Shown here: in pieces, positions 13,746-24,873 of the stretch
Numbering within the stretch: the first letter of the stretch is position 1
Layout: each line of letters starts with the position of its first letter
NCBI GenBank assembly: GCA_012064415.1
Contig: SSNU01000163.1
Span: 248,001 to 312,000 of the forward strand
DNA: 64,000 nucleotides
Direction of reading: 5' to 3'
From: Gyrodactylus bullatarudis
Taxonomy: Eukaryota; Platyhelminthes; Monogenea; Gyrodactylidea; Gyrodactylidae
Translations under genes and position numbers: made by a program
The notes under the pieces: generated by a model
The model's database searches: none
Told to the model about the DNA's origin: nothing
What the model saw: the letters and a program-made list of their open reading frames with translations, nothing else

Positions 13746-13848
13746 ATTTTTCTTTCAAATTTTTTAAATATTAAAACAATCATCCTTAATCAGAATTTTA
13801 CGTTCCTTTTGTTATCTCAGTTGAAAATTATAAAAAAATATTGGAAAA
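13746..13848. promoter_or_regulatory. Bidirectional promoter between unknown gene and TFIIE-beta
   Basis: A 103-bp AT-rich spacer between two divergent ATGs. There is no room for separate promoters with long 5' UTRs, so shared control is inferred from geometry only. Confidence 0.5.
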
Positions 13849-14794
13849 ATGGATAGTAAATTATTGAAAGAACGCCAGCAATTTCTTCAAAGAGCTAAAG
13901 CATTGCCTGTGGTTGAAAGACACAACAAACCCCCAGCTAACAGTTCCAACAATCATGATTCCGCTCTTGAGAAGGCAAAAACTTACAGTGATTTTTCTAA
14001 AATCGAGATGGCTAGAAATGCCGTCAACAGTAAATTCACCGTTCTAACAAAAATCGTGAAATATATGAAACAGCGCCATCTCGAGAAGGATTTACATCCT
14101 CTCAGTGTTGAAGAGATCCTCGAAGAAACCATGTTAACCGATGTCAGCCATACTACCGTGAAATGGTTGGAGACGGAAGCTCTTCCAAATAATCCCAAAA
14201 TCCATATAGTCAACGGCAAGTTCGTGTTCAAGCCCAAATACGAAGTACGAACTAAACAAGAACTTTACCAGCTCCTACGTAAACATGACTTGAAGGGACT
14301 CGGAGGTATATATGTTGATGATCTGATGGAAAGCATTCCAAATTGTCAAAAGGTTCTATCTGATTTAGGCGATCATATTCTTGTTATATCAAATAATCAA
14401 GAGAAAAAGAGCGTTGTGTTTTTTAATGATAGAAACAATGTTTTAAATATCGATGAGAGTAAGTTCTGAGTCAAGAGCTTCAATAATTATCCAATTTAGT
14501 TTTTAAACAACAATGGAGATCTATCAACGTTGATGGGATTGCTGAGGCGAAAATTGAAGATTATCTCACAAAAAATGGAATATCTTTTATGTCTGGCGAT
14601 AAGAGAAAATTCGTAAGTATTCGAAGCCTCTTTGAAAGACTTAGATGAATATAAAATAAAATTTCTTTCTCAAGATTCCTGCAGTGAGAAGCAAAAAAGG
14701 TCCCAGAAATTCCACTGGTAAGAGGCCAGTCAAAATAAAGGATAATCAACATCTGGGAGACATGTTGAAAGATTTTACAGATTTGAATAAATAA
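13849..14794 (+). CDS. GTF2E2: Transcription initiation factor IIE subunit beta
   Basis: Exons are 13849-14458, 14500-14612 and 14675-14794; introns are 41 and 62 bp with GT-AG ends. The N-terminal 'MDSKLLKERQQFLQRAKALP' matches the start of the family. The core winged-helix domain carries 'KIVKYMKQRHLEKDLHPLSV', 'EALPNNPKIHIVNGKFVFKP', 'LRKHDLKGLGG' and 'FFND'. The C-terminal 'FKQQWRSINVDGIAEAKIED' and the ending 'HLGDMLKDFTDL' also fit. With TFIIE-alpha it forms TFIIE, which recruits and stimulates TFIIH at RNA polymerase II promoters. The stop codon overlaps an AATAAA, and the convergent neighbour's stop is only 22 bp away. Confidence 0.93.
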
Positions 14795-14816
14795 TATTTT
14801 TAGTATTAAGAAAAAT

Positions 14817-15269
14817 TTATTCATGTTTTTTTCTCTTGATCCGTAAACTCTCAACGCTTTCGACGGTGTGTCTTTTTGGCATTTCTCCCTCAAAAAGATT
14901 CTCTTCGTCATCTGATTCTTCTCTAACTGATAGTAGTTTGAACTGTTTATTTTTATTTATGCTTCTCAACTGAGCATCCAGTTGCTCCTCATTCATTGGG
15001 CTGTATTCTGAATTGCTGTCATCTGAACTAGATTCATATTCTCCGTCATTGTTATCATCCTCTTCATCATCGTCGTCATACGGTTCTGTATTTTCTGAAT
15101 CATTACTTTTGTCGAAATCTGGTTTAAGGAAGCGTTTCAACAGCCTTGGTTTATCAGATTCACAGTATTCAAATTCCTCATCGGCAACTGTCATTTTGAG
15201 TAGGCGGGTCGGCTGAGATTTTAAACTATTCAATTTAAAATTGAGTCTTTTACAGTGAAAATATTTCAA
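14817..15269 (-). CDS. Unknown acidic protein, about 125-150 aa
   Basis: Single open frame. Two in-frame ATGs exist: 15269 (basic 25-residue leader) and 15194 (MTVADEEFEYCESDKPRLLK), the latter giving a more typical cytosolic/nuclear start. The middle is strongly acidic (DDDDEEDDNNDGEYESSSDD); the C-terminus is basic (SLRIKRKKHE). The acid-rich middle plus basic tail is common in nuclear chaperone-like or ribosome-biogenesis proteins, but no family was recognised. Its stop overlaps an AATAAA and lies 22 bp from the end of TFIIE-beta. Its 5' end abuts TM7SF3 head-to-head. Confidence 0.55.
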   Translation of the reverse strand: MKYFHCKRLNFKLNSLKSQPTRLLKMTVADEEFEYCESDKPRLLKRFLKPDFDKSNDSENTEPYDDDDEEDDNNDGEYESSSDDSNSEYSPMNEEQLDAQLRSINKNKQFKLLSVREESDDEENLFEGEMPKRHTVESVESLRIKRKKHE

Positions 15270-15301
15270 ATTTTATCTAAAGTTCATAATAAACAAATGC
15301 A

Positions 15302-18300
15302 ATGAAATTCCCTCTTTATGTGATTGTTATTATATTTCTAAATATCTTTCTCATCTCTCCCTATGAAAAAGACATCGAATATGATGATTTGATTGAGTTT
15401 CCACTCCAAAGAGGATTAAATCTTATTAAATTCAGAAAACCAGATGAAAGTACAAAATTCATTCAATTTCAATTTCACAATCCTTTTAACAAGATGAAAG
15501 TCTCCTTCGATAGATCTTTCCAGGATTCATCAACACAAGAGGGATCGCACATTGGCCTCATAGGATATATTCACATGATTCTTCCAAGTGTAAATATTTT
15601 TATACAGTCTGAATACATGGAGAATATCACAATTTGGGTGAGAGGTGTTCAATATCAAGATTCATGTAACTATTTCTGATATATTTTTGCTCCCAAATGT
15701 TTCTAATAATGATTTTGTTTAGATCCGATTCCGGGAGGATGTGGAAATTCTAAAACAGTTGGCTACACTGTATCGACAATGCTTCATACTCTAGAGCCTT
15801 TTGAGGATAATATTATCGAGTACTTTTCTAGTTCTCTTTACATTCCTTTGGCTGCTGAACCTTTTAAAGGATTCGATCTGATGTGCAACAATGCTTCCAG
15901 AATAAGATACCATGTTTATGGGTTACCCATGGTTATGGCAGGTGGTTCTTTCTCAGGCGCACTTAGAAATCCAAGTCGCAAAGAAGTTGTCTCAGTAATT
16001 AAAGACTTGTTTTCCTCTGGAGACTCTCCCAATGCTGGTATTAATTTGGGCGTTATTGAGCATCGGTATGTTTGCCTAGATTAATTCATCTCTACAGGAA
16101 TCTTGAATCAAATTACATTCGTCTACCTATCGTCCGGCAACCTGGCATGGCTCTGGTCATTACCATAATCGTTGAGTATTACGGAGACTCTGCTAATCCA
16201 AAATACTCCTCATTTCCTCCTACTGTCATTTATAATTGCAAAGAATGTGAAAATGAACCAAACTTCTTTAGGCACACTTCAGATCGTTTAAACTGTAATA
16301 TCTTTGGAAATTTAAATTCATCAAAATATTTTATAATCGGACTAATAACCTTGATTGGACTTGTTCACGCCTGTCTATGCTCATATCTGATTTGGCCGAG
16401 TGAGTCTATGTTCTTTGCCTTGACCATGTTTTATAAGAATTGTTCTGATCTAAATAATCTTATTAAAAATCTAGTTTTTATCCACTAACTTTTCATTACA
16501 AGAGATCAAAAGTTTAAGTTAAAACATGGAACCTGTAATCAATTTTAGAATAAAAGTTGAATCAACAGACTGAGAAATAAACCATTTGAAACTTGTAATA
16601 ATTCTTACATGAACTAATCTCCAATCTGTACCAAATTGTAATCATGAAAGGAAACAAAACATAGATCTAAATCTTTACCATGTATGTTGGACATTGCAAC
16701 ATTGTAGATTTACACACCAAGTCGGATAGTAGATATTATCAAAGAATAGAGAAATTATTGAATGACCTTCTATCATGATTCATGAATAAAGTTGATCCTA
16801 AAGATTGTTGTCATGCAACTCTCTATTAGAAAAACTTTACCTAAACTTTGATGGACTTTATCCATTTGTCTCAATACTATATATATTTTATGTCGGTAAG
16901 AAATGTCTACTAGAGCTAATTGATAGATGAAATGGGGAATCTAGGATTTTTACAAAAATCTCAATTTTTTCATCAAGAATTCGAACACACTTGAGAACCC
17001 AGACCATATTGCCTAATTTTATAGTTTGAAGAAAAAATTATTTCCTTGTATGGTCCTTTTTCAAATTTCGATTTGCCAAATTCCCATTTTTTGAACTTTG
17101 ATTTCGTACTAGAGTTGGAAATTTTTCTTGATCTTAAAGGATTAATTTAAGAGAAAAAAATCAATTATGCAAAATTATCTCCTAATGCTTCACTGGAAGT
17201 TGAATTTCGATTTCTTGATCACTACTTAAAAAATAAATGAAATTTTGATTATTCAAAATATCTCGAAAATGGTTGATCTGTTGAGAGTCTAGTGGTGATA
17301 TTCGGCTTTCATGTCAAATTCTGATCACGAATAACTGTATTTTTACGCCAAATCGAAATTTTTATACATGAAAGATTTACAAAATGTATTGATTATGAGA
17401 AATAGCTTCTAAATAACTTATAATTATCTGGGACATTAAGGTATTCACACGTTGATTTAACCTTCATACTTACTCAAGCCATAATTCTATTTTTTGACCA
17501 CTTTTCTGAAAGAAGAACTAGTATTATTTCGAATGAACTATGAGTTAGCAAGTTACAATGTTTTATTGAGAAGTTATGACAATTTAAAGATGACTCGTTT
17601 TTGAAAAAAATGTAAAAATTTCCTAGAAAACATAAGAGAGTTTTTTGAAAAAAACCACTCACAGAGATCGGAGAGATAAAAGAAAGAAACTTTTACCCGC
17701 AGAATTAATCTCTTGAAATAAAGAATTTAGCCATTTTTTGGGCTAATAACTCCTGACTATCCAGGCTATGATGTACTGACGAGTCCTAATACGGACGAAA
17801 CGAAATCTCAGTGACCACACTTTGCTAGTAGTTTTAATGTCTGAAAACACCGTAATTTTTGCTTATTCATAAACTCTTTGAGTTCTTGAATATAGGATGT
17901 TCCATGAACATTGTTCATGGTAAAATTATTGATGTAAGGATTCACATTATTTGCAACCAAAATTTTTGTAAAAATCATAGATTGCCAACTGCATGTATCA
18001 ACCAACTTTAGTTTTAACTATGAAACGATGTAAATCAATCTATAGATTTAGATTCTATTTTTTTTGTAGGATGCCTGTTGAGTATCTACTTGACAATATT
18101 TTTCTTTTCCATCTCGCTAATCTGTAAGATCAACTCAAAAACTCCGAGCGTCAACCTGATTCTATTGAGTATGTTCCTCTCCTCCTTCTTATCGTTGATT
18201 GTATTCCTCATGCTGTGGTATTTCCTCATACGACCATCTTTGCCGAGTCTCATTGCTGACAAACTGTCAAGTCCCAGTCTATTTCTGTTCTGGTCGCGTA

Positions 18301-21300
18301 ACATCAAAAAATTGATTAACCGATACAATCCACAAGTCAATTATGAGACCCTTGAGAACCCACAAGCTACAGGAAGACCTGTGATTCATGAGAGGAATCA
18401 GCGGAGGAGACGTCCCATTGCACGAAGAAAACAAAAAAAACGAATTCTGAATAGTCAAAATAACACCCAGACAGATACTCTGCTTGTTGGTGAGCTAAAT
18501 TTTCATACCCGTTTCTCATAGACCATACTCTCAACATTTTAACTTTTCCCAGCCTTAATCTCATTTTGAAGATTATCGAAAACTCAGCAATTTTTCCTAT
18601 AAAACCATCCGTTTTCAAGTTTGTTCTGATATACGAAATCTCGATGACAATTTTTAAACACGCGCCAAGATTTTTCAATGAATTTTACGAGAAAAGACGA
18701 AATTAAGATTTTTTAATGCTTATGCAACATTTTGAATAAAGATAGGCATTTTAGTAAAAATTGAGTCGTTTTTCACATGTTGAAAGCAAGTCCTAGGAGA
18801 TTAGGTAAATTTCGATGATCTTGGGGAAAATGGGATATATTAGAACATGAAAAATTTTCATTCTGATTTTCAAAAAGGTGCTTTTCACGGGTAAAATATC
18901 AATTTTTGATAAAGGCATAAAACATTGTTCGGGGAAAATAAAATTTTGGATAACACTTCACTTCGGGTACAGCGAAAAATTCCATTTAGAGGGGATTTTT
19001 GCGTTAGCTAATAAGAATCAACCAAAATCCTAAATGCTTCACTTTTCCTATTAAATTTTATTCTTACCTATTCTAATCATTTCCAGTCTATTTTGATTTA
19101 CAAATCGTCTAATACTAGGCTCTATACTTTACTTGAGGTACAGTGAGCTACCTATCTATCTTGCCTAATCGACAGGGCTTATCTTGGAATTATTTCAGCC
19201 ATTTTTCAAATAAATTTTCCATGTTTATATATAAATATGGGATAGTTTCTAAGACTTTTCCTAAATTGAAAACTATAGTTTGATTAATCTTCCCCCAATG
19301 AAATCTCTCCTAAAATTGTTGTGATAATAAATTGACATTCAATTTCATTTTTCTGCTTACCAAAATCGAGTTTGAGAACGAAATCTGGAACTTGATCAAT
19401 TCAGAAGATCTAGCAGAAAATTATTTTGTTCAGAACAACTTCATTGATAAGCGCGATACACCATGTCAAGAAATAAACTGCATAGAAACACTTCGATTTA
19501 CCGTTATGAAGAATCTTGTGCAATTTTCCGAGCGTGGAAAAGCATACTCAATCTCAAGAGGTAAATCATTCCCTAATCATTAAACCAAGGTATCTTTCTT
19601 TATAAGAAAAAAGTTAACTTTTCCTTGTTTTTACAACTAGCATTTATTTCTTTTGTACTGGAAGGACCTATGCTAGTATATTCTCCAGCGTAAACATCGC
19701 TCCCAAAACTTAATGCTAATATTTCGACTTGTTCAGAAGATTATTGAAGAAATTGACAGAGGTTGATCAAGATCCTGTTGATGGCATTGGTTGCATGGTG
19801 CGAATAAATGAATCAAAGATTGCTTATAGAAACTAGCATGGAAGCCGAATCTTAAGAGATGAATGGGTAGTCGTCGCATATGATCGAGAAACTAAGTTGG
19901 TTCTTCTGCAAGTAGTCACTGAATGTAGTCAACTCGTTCTTGGACCTATTATAGAAAGAAATTTTCTTCTAGAATCAACTCTTGTTTCAGATGAGTGGCG
20001 TGGATATTCTGAGTTGGCAACAGCTGGGTATTTGGCATATGAAAATAAACTATAAAAAACATTATGTTCATCCCCAGGATTCCTCAACACACACAAACAA
20101 CGTTGAAAGAGTATGGAGAACAATGAAAGAAAATATTCATAAAACAATCGCCATGCACCGAATCACTGGAGAAATTAAGATATATATTTGAATATCTTTA
20201 TACATCATAAAACAATGCACTAGCAAGGGATTTTCAATTGTCTACTCGCTGCAATATTAGATCCAGATAATAGAGCGATGCCCCTGATCAACTTGAACAG
20301 AAACCAAGTTGATAATCTAATTCAAGAAGACGACGATATTGACCTTGATAATTCTCTATTTGATTATTAAATTTATTTTCATAATAAACTCAATATGTAT
20401 TTCTCAAATAATATTTAATCCCCATTTATTATGCATATACAACCCTTAAATTATATCATAAGAGAAGTTTAAGACTGAAAATATCTGGTTGAAATATAAT
20501 CTGATTTCCAAAAAATCTTGGTCATTTTCAATTGAGATTTTGTATATCAGAAAAATCTCGAAAAAACGCATCGTTTTATAGGAAAAATGTACTTTGCTAT
20601 CGATCATCTTCAAAATCAGATTGAGGCTGGGAAAAGTTGAAAAATTGGGCTACTCTACTAGATATGTATGAAATGTTTTCCTCCCCAAAGGAGTTGTCAA
20701 TGCCTACTCAAGTCGTAATGAAAATAGCTCTTCAAGTTCATATTCACCAGATGAGTCATCAGATGGTCGAATTAATCAAACAAATCCCTTTCCCAGTGAC
20801 ATTACCGATACAGAGACAACCCCTTTAATTTCTGGGGTCAACACCTCAGTCTCACATGCCTCGAACACGAATAATATTGGTTCCAGTTCTTCAAGGACCC
20901 GATTCTTTCGCTACATTCGCATCAAAGTCAGAGAATACTTTACAAATTGGCTACTCTCTTGGAAGGCCAAGGCACTAAAGACACGACGAACAGCCAGGAT
21001 GTTTTCCATCTTTCCTGGTCTCATTCTTCTGGTCGGATTCTTTGTCCTCCTGGTCATTGGTGAGTGAGAATTGCATTATTATTATTATTATTATCCAACC
21101 CCAATTAAGATAAAGTAGTACAATTTCATGTCTACATAATACACTGTTTAATGGGAAGGTTTACTAGGGATAAATGTTGTTATAGCCTTTTATTATCTCT
21201 AACTCGATGCGGAGAAGTCACACATCTTGCCACAGAGATAAGACTCAGTGTGTATCTGATTTATAAGCTAGTAACGAAACAATCCAAACATATTTATGGC

Positions 21301-22385
21301 AGTTATAGACGCGTTTTAAACATTCATAGATTAGATACTCTTTTTGCATACTCGGGGATATTTATTTTTATTTGATTTTTGGTGACAAGTACTCTTGTTT
21401 TATTCTTATCACTACTATTGTATTTTATATAGTACTATGGAGAGATCCAATGTAAGCATAATTAGTCTCTTCTGTCGCTATTCCAAACTTGAATAGGAGT
21501 TCATTTTAATTACCCATTTAATTTTTCATTCTATTCTTTCCATTTAGGAAGTCACGTCCAATACTCAAACTACATCTGGATTTCAATACTTGCTTTCACC
21601 GTCATCTTATTTGCTAGTCTAATCTACAAAAACCTTGTAAGTTTGCTTCACAAACATTGACGTAACTATAAAGTGTATATTATTTAAATTTGTTTTTTAT
21701 TAACTTCTTCCGATTTTTAGTCTTTCAGCTTTTTCAACTGCTTCTTTGGTGTGTACATTTTCCTGAGTGGTATATGCCTAATGTTTGTGCCCGGTACTCA
21801 AATCCAACAAATTATCATTGAATTATTCCTCAGATTTGTCTGGACTAGAGACAGATTCTCCACAATCTGGATAACAGATGTCGGTCGACTTGATTTGGCT
21901 CTCTACCTTGTATGGTTCATAGCCAGTTTTGTTTTGTCCGTTATTACTCTTTTCATCATACGATGGCAAGATGTTCATGAGACACATTTCCTCAAGGAAT
22001 TCATTAATAATCCTTCAACCACCATAAGAATGAATAGTAACGAACCATCAGCTTTCAACAATTCCCGACTACAACGACAGAGAAATCCCCCAGTCAAATC
22101 CACAAGACTCCTGAGACCTCAACACTATGGATCGATGGAAAATAATCGGTTGGCAGTTCACGAGTAAGAATATAAGAAAATTCTCGATCTCAAAAGAATC
22201 ACTTGGCTAGCTTAAAACGTCCAATTATTCTTATATAATATATTTCAGGCCTTCTAGGACCTTGGACAGGTATCTATATTTTGATTAACTCTAATAATTT
22301 TAAAATTATCATATTGATAGGCATTGAATGTATTCTTTGCTTTTTTAGGTCAGTGGTCCGAGGCCATTTTGAACCAACAGACTAG
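15302..22385 (+). CDS. TM7SF3: Transmembrane 7 superfamily member 3-like membrane protein
   Basis: Exons are 15302-15665, 15723-16065, 16098-16399, 18070-18489, 20691-21059, 21548-21636, 21721-22163, 22249-22269 and 22349-22385, about 795 aa, all frames closing. Signal peptide (MKFPLYVIVIIFLNIFLIS), then a luminal/extracellular domain with the family-like 'YPIPGGCGNS' (human ...DPVPGGCN) and 'MALVITIIVEYYG', followed by several membrane segments. The last transmembrane block ('FFNCFFGVYIFLSGICLMFV' and 'RLDLALYLVWFIASFVLSVI') aligns with the human C-terminal region from memory. An extra Arg/Ser-rich loop (about residues 390-520) is longer than in vertebrates. Intron 3 (1,670 bp) and intron 4 (2,201 bp) are enlarged by repeats; intron 2 is 32 bp. 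Family call is from motif order, not database search. Confidence 0.7.
16995..17350 (+). repeat. Copy of foldback-type repeat (family B) in TM7SF3 intron 3
   Basis: About 17055-17340 matches the reverse complement of 42525-42860 in the DHX9 intron. Shared stretches include TGAATTTCGATTTCTTGATC versus TGAATTTCGATTTTTTGATC, and ATATTCGGCTTTC. No coding potential. Confidence 0.6.
17440..17730 (+). repeat. Dispersed repeat (family C), copy 1
   Basis: Shares CTCAAGCCATAATTCT, ATAAATCCACTCAC-like and ACCCGnnGAATT blocks, in the same order, with 58.59-58.76 kb. Lies in TM7SF3 intron 3. Non-coding. Confidence 0.5.
18532..20647. mobile_element. Merlin/IS1595-like DNA transposon remnant with long terminal inverted repeats
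   Basis: Left TIR (about 18532-18650) and right TIR (about 20522-20647) are inverted copies: both read CAAnnTTTTnAACTTTTCCC inward, then share TTTTTCCTATAAAAC and CTGATATAC. Candidate 9-bp target duplications are CCATACTCT (18523-18531) and GGCTACTCT (20648-20656), identical over the last six bases. The interior carries a decayed ISXO2-type transposase. The element sits in intron 4 of TM7SF3; removing it and one target copy leaves an intron of about 76 bp, ordinary for this genome. Confidence 0.75.
19332..20370 (+). pseudogene. Degenerate ISXO2-like (Merlin) transposase
   Basis: Fragments in several frames with internal stops. An N-terminal piece at 19332-19583 includes 'DTPCQEINCIETLRF'. 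Around 19760-19880 come 'GIGCMVRINESKIAY' (first catalytic Asp/Glu-Ser-Lys region) and 'RDEWVVVAYDRETKLVLLQV'. Around 19975-20120 come 'LVSDEWRGYSEL' (second Asp) and 'HTNNVERVWRTMKENIH' (catalytic Glu with the HTN motif). The order matches the DDE_Tnp_IS1595/ISXO2 fold. Frame breaks mean no active enzyme is encoded. Confidence 0.75.
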
Positions 22386-22469
22386 AGAAAAGACAATCTT
22401 ATCAAAAAATAACTTGTATTTTCTAAAATCATTTCATACAGATATTTACAATAAACATTTTTGATTAGT

Positions 22470-23558
22470 TTAATAAAATTTATCTCTTTTCACAGACAAA
22501 TCGGGATAACCCTCTTGAGTTTTACCAATGTCCCATTCTCTCTTCATGTGTCTACTTATGGGTTGATAAGAGTAACCATTATTCGATCCAAATCCAGCCA
22601 ATGTCCTACTCTTATCATCTGTTTTCTCTTGAATTCGGGAATTTCTCTTTCCAATTTCCTCAATCTCCCTAGCCTCTTTCTCAATTGCACGCTCTTCGGC
22701 TTCGTCACGCATTTTTCTCAGCATTGTAGCAATGTCAACATCGTTGTTTTCTTCTGTCATGGAATTTTCAGGTTCCAACACTGAGATGACTTGGGTGGAT
22801 ATGTCAGGAAGACCTTTACGAGCACGAAGTTTAGCAAGTCTGGATCCCATTGCTGCATCTCTCTTACTCTTTTCTTCAATTGTCTTAGCTCTGGCTTGTT
22901 CTGCAGCCCTATGTAGCTCATTCAGTTTGTTCATCTCCTGTTCACGTTTCTCTGCGTCTTCACTAAACGAGTAGAACCCCACGCCGTGTGTTCTTATTTC
23001 ACCTTGACGTAAGTGAGAATAAGTGACGTGATCAAGTTCTTTTTGAAAATTTGACTTGAGATCTTTATATTTCACATATTTTCCATCTTCTTCGTCCTCA
23101 GAACAGGAATTAGACCACGATGGAGAATGTCTAGATTTAGATGAATGATAAATTGATGGAGGTGGAATTCTCTTTGTAGAGCTCTCTTTGCGTTCTTCTC
23201 TAGCCAATCTCTCAAAATCAACAAGACATTCATGATCTTCTGAATCTTCATGCTTCAGCTTTCCTTCCATTGCAGTCTGTTTGAGTGCATCATAGAGTTT
23301 GGCTTTAGCCTCCATTATTCTTCTTGATTTTTCTAATTCCGCTGGAATATACGATGAAGAGGAAGAGGAAACATTGCCTACATTTTTATTCTGTTCTTCA
23401 GTCTTTTTTATTTTTGGGTTCAACTTCTTATAAGAGTAAGGATCATGAATTTTTGAATATTTTGAGTCATTAACCGTAAGCTTACGCCGAGATATTTCAG
23501 CTTTCAGGTCAACAAGGGCGTTGGAGCTGATTTCTATCTTTTTGCGATTTCCACTCAT
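22470..23558 (-). CDS. CCDC174: Coiled-coil domain-containing protein 174
   Basis: Single exon, 362 aa. N-terminal 'KIEISSNALVDLKAEISRRK' fits the family start. The hallmark block is 'GEIRTHGVGFYSFSEDAEKR' followed by a charged coiled coil (EQEMNKLNELHRAAEQARAK) and 'RLAKLRARKGLP'. A Ser-rich patch and an acidic run (SCSEDEEDGKY) lie in the middle. The family is a nuclear, spliceosome-associated protein. Its stop lies 84 bp from the TM7SF3 stop (tail-to-tail) and its ATG 72 bp from the PSMD10-like ATG (head-to-head). Confidence 0.85.
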   Translation of the reverse strand: MSGNRKKIEISSNALVDLKAEISRRKLTVNDSKYSKIHDPYSYKKLNPKIKKTEEQNKNVGNVSSSSSSYIPAELEKSRRIMEAKAKLYDALKQTAMEGKLKHEDSEDHECLVDFERLAREERKESSTKRIPPPSIYHSSKSRHSPSWSNSCSEDEEDGKYVKYKDLKSNFQKELDHVTYSHLRQGEIRTHGVGFYSFSEDAEKREQEMNKLNELHRAAEQARAKTIEEKSKRDAAMGSRLAKLRARKGLPDISTQVISVLEPENSMTEENNDVDIATMLRKMRDEAEERAIEKEAREIEEIGKRNSRIQEKTDDKSRTLAGFGSNNGYSYQPISRHMKREWDIGKTQEGYPDLSVKRDKFY

Positions 23559-23630
23559 TTAAATCATCAACATGACAAATCTAAACGCAAATGGTTAGAT
23601 CCAGGCGATGGCTTTTAATAAATCACAATT
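23559..23630. promoter_or_regulatory. Bidirectional promoter between CCDC174 and PSMD10-like gene
   Basis: A 72-bp gap between divergent ATGs; shared promoter inferred from spacing. Confidence 0.5.
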
Positions 23631-24365
23631 ATGAATTTTTCTGATTTATTTAGCAGTAGTGAAACCAACATTTTGAATCAAATAAAAGACGTAGATGTAG
23701 ATGATTTGAAAAAATTTGACACAGTACCTTAATTCTCATTAATGTAAATCAGTCAGGTCGTAATTTTCTTCATTGGGCTTGTTCTACAAACAAGAGAGAA
23801 CTTGTAACCTATTGCTTACAAAATAATTTCGATGCAGGCCTAAAAGATGAAGTATTTTTCTTTTATGACGTTTATTATTTCATTCCCTTAGCAAAATTGG
23901 ACGCCTTTAATGATTGCAGGATCGGCAGGACACTTTGATATAGTGAAATTACTAATTGAAAATACTGATATTGATCTAAATGCGAAAAATGATTCTGGAA
24001 GAACAGTCCTTCACTACGTTGTATCTAAAGGACATATGAAGATTTTTGATTATTTAGTCTCTTGTCCTGTTGATTTCAATGCAAAGGATAAGTATGGTAT
24101 CACTCCTCTACATTTGGCATGTTCCAAAGGCAACAAGCAAATGGCGTCGAGAATTTTAGAAGAAACTGATATCAATATTCGGGATACAGATGCAAAGACT
24201 CCTCTGCACTATGCATGTGAAGAGAATGACTTGAATATGGCAGAATTCCTTATTAAATCCGGTGTTGATCACGTGCTTATCGACAAGAACAAAATGATGG
24301 CTATGGATTATCTCTCGACTGATGAATTGAAAAATGATTTCACCAAATTATTGTCTACTAAATAA
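23631..24365 (+). CDS. PSMD10: Ankyrin-repeat protein, 26S proteasome regulatory subunit 10 (gankyrin)-like
   Basis: Exons are 23631-23723, 23753-23851 and 23892-24365; introns are only 29 and 40 bp. About 221 aa, close to the usual 226-231 aa. Five or six ankyrin repeats follow a short N-terminus: 'GRNFLHWACSTNKRELVTYC', 'WTPLMIAGSAGHFDIVKLLI', 'GRTVLHYVVSKGHMKIFDYL', 'GITPLHLACSKGNKQMASRI', 'AKTPLHYACEENDLNMAEFL'. The 'LHWAC' first repeat, size and whole-protein ankyrin layout fit gankyrin, an assembly chaperone for the proteasome base. Ankyrin repeats are promiscuous, so other small ankyrin proteins remain possible. Confidence 0.68.
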
Positions 24366-24873
24366 GATTATTATTTCATCTTATTGCTTTTTCTTCTACT
24401 GAATTTACACATAATTTCAAATGCATGGATTTATTATTTTCGAAAGATTACCAAGAGATAGTGAGCTTGAATCAAATCGATTAGTTTATAATTAATTAGT
24501 TATATATTCCAGACAAATCCAAATATCATTTCAAATAATAAATTTGACAAGTAGTAGTAAAAATAAAATCAATCCTTTCAACATGAAACTTTCAAGTAAT
24601 TGTCGTATAATTTATTTATTTGGTTAAAAAATGCTCGCAAAATAATACCCACAAAAAACCCGAGGTCCAAATAGACCTTGAATAGAAACTAAATGGAAAA
24701 GCTTGTCGTTTGTAAAAAAAGTAATAAAAATAACAAAAAATACTGCAGGTAAGGCTTTGAGAGTGAGAATTTCGATGTAGGGTCCCATAGCCATAAAAAA
24801 GACTAGCTCTGATTGTTTTGGAAATTGATTAGAGAATTTGTCAGACCTTTGTCAGAATAAAAATGAACCTAGA
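24366..24873. other. Convergent spacer, no gene seen
   Basis: AT-rich 3' UTR sequence between the PSMD10-like stop and the stop of the minus-strand two-TM gene. No open frame or structured element supported. Confidence 0.4.

Noticed and set aside
15013..15216. Serine-run plus-strand frame
   Set aside because: Mirror of the acidic Asp/Glu run in the minus-strand gene.
22461..22974. Plus-strand open frames of 107 and 80 codons
   Set aside because: They are complements of the CCDC174 coding exon, which has clear family motifs.
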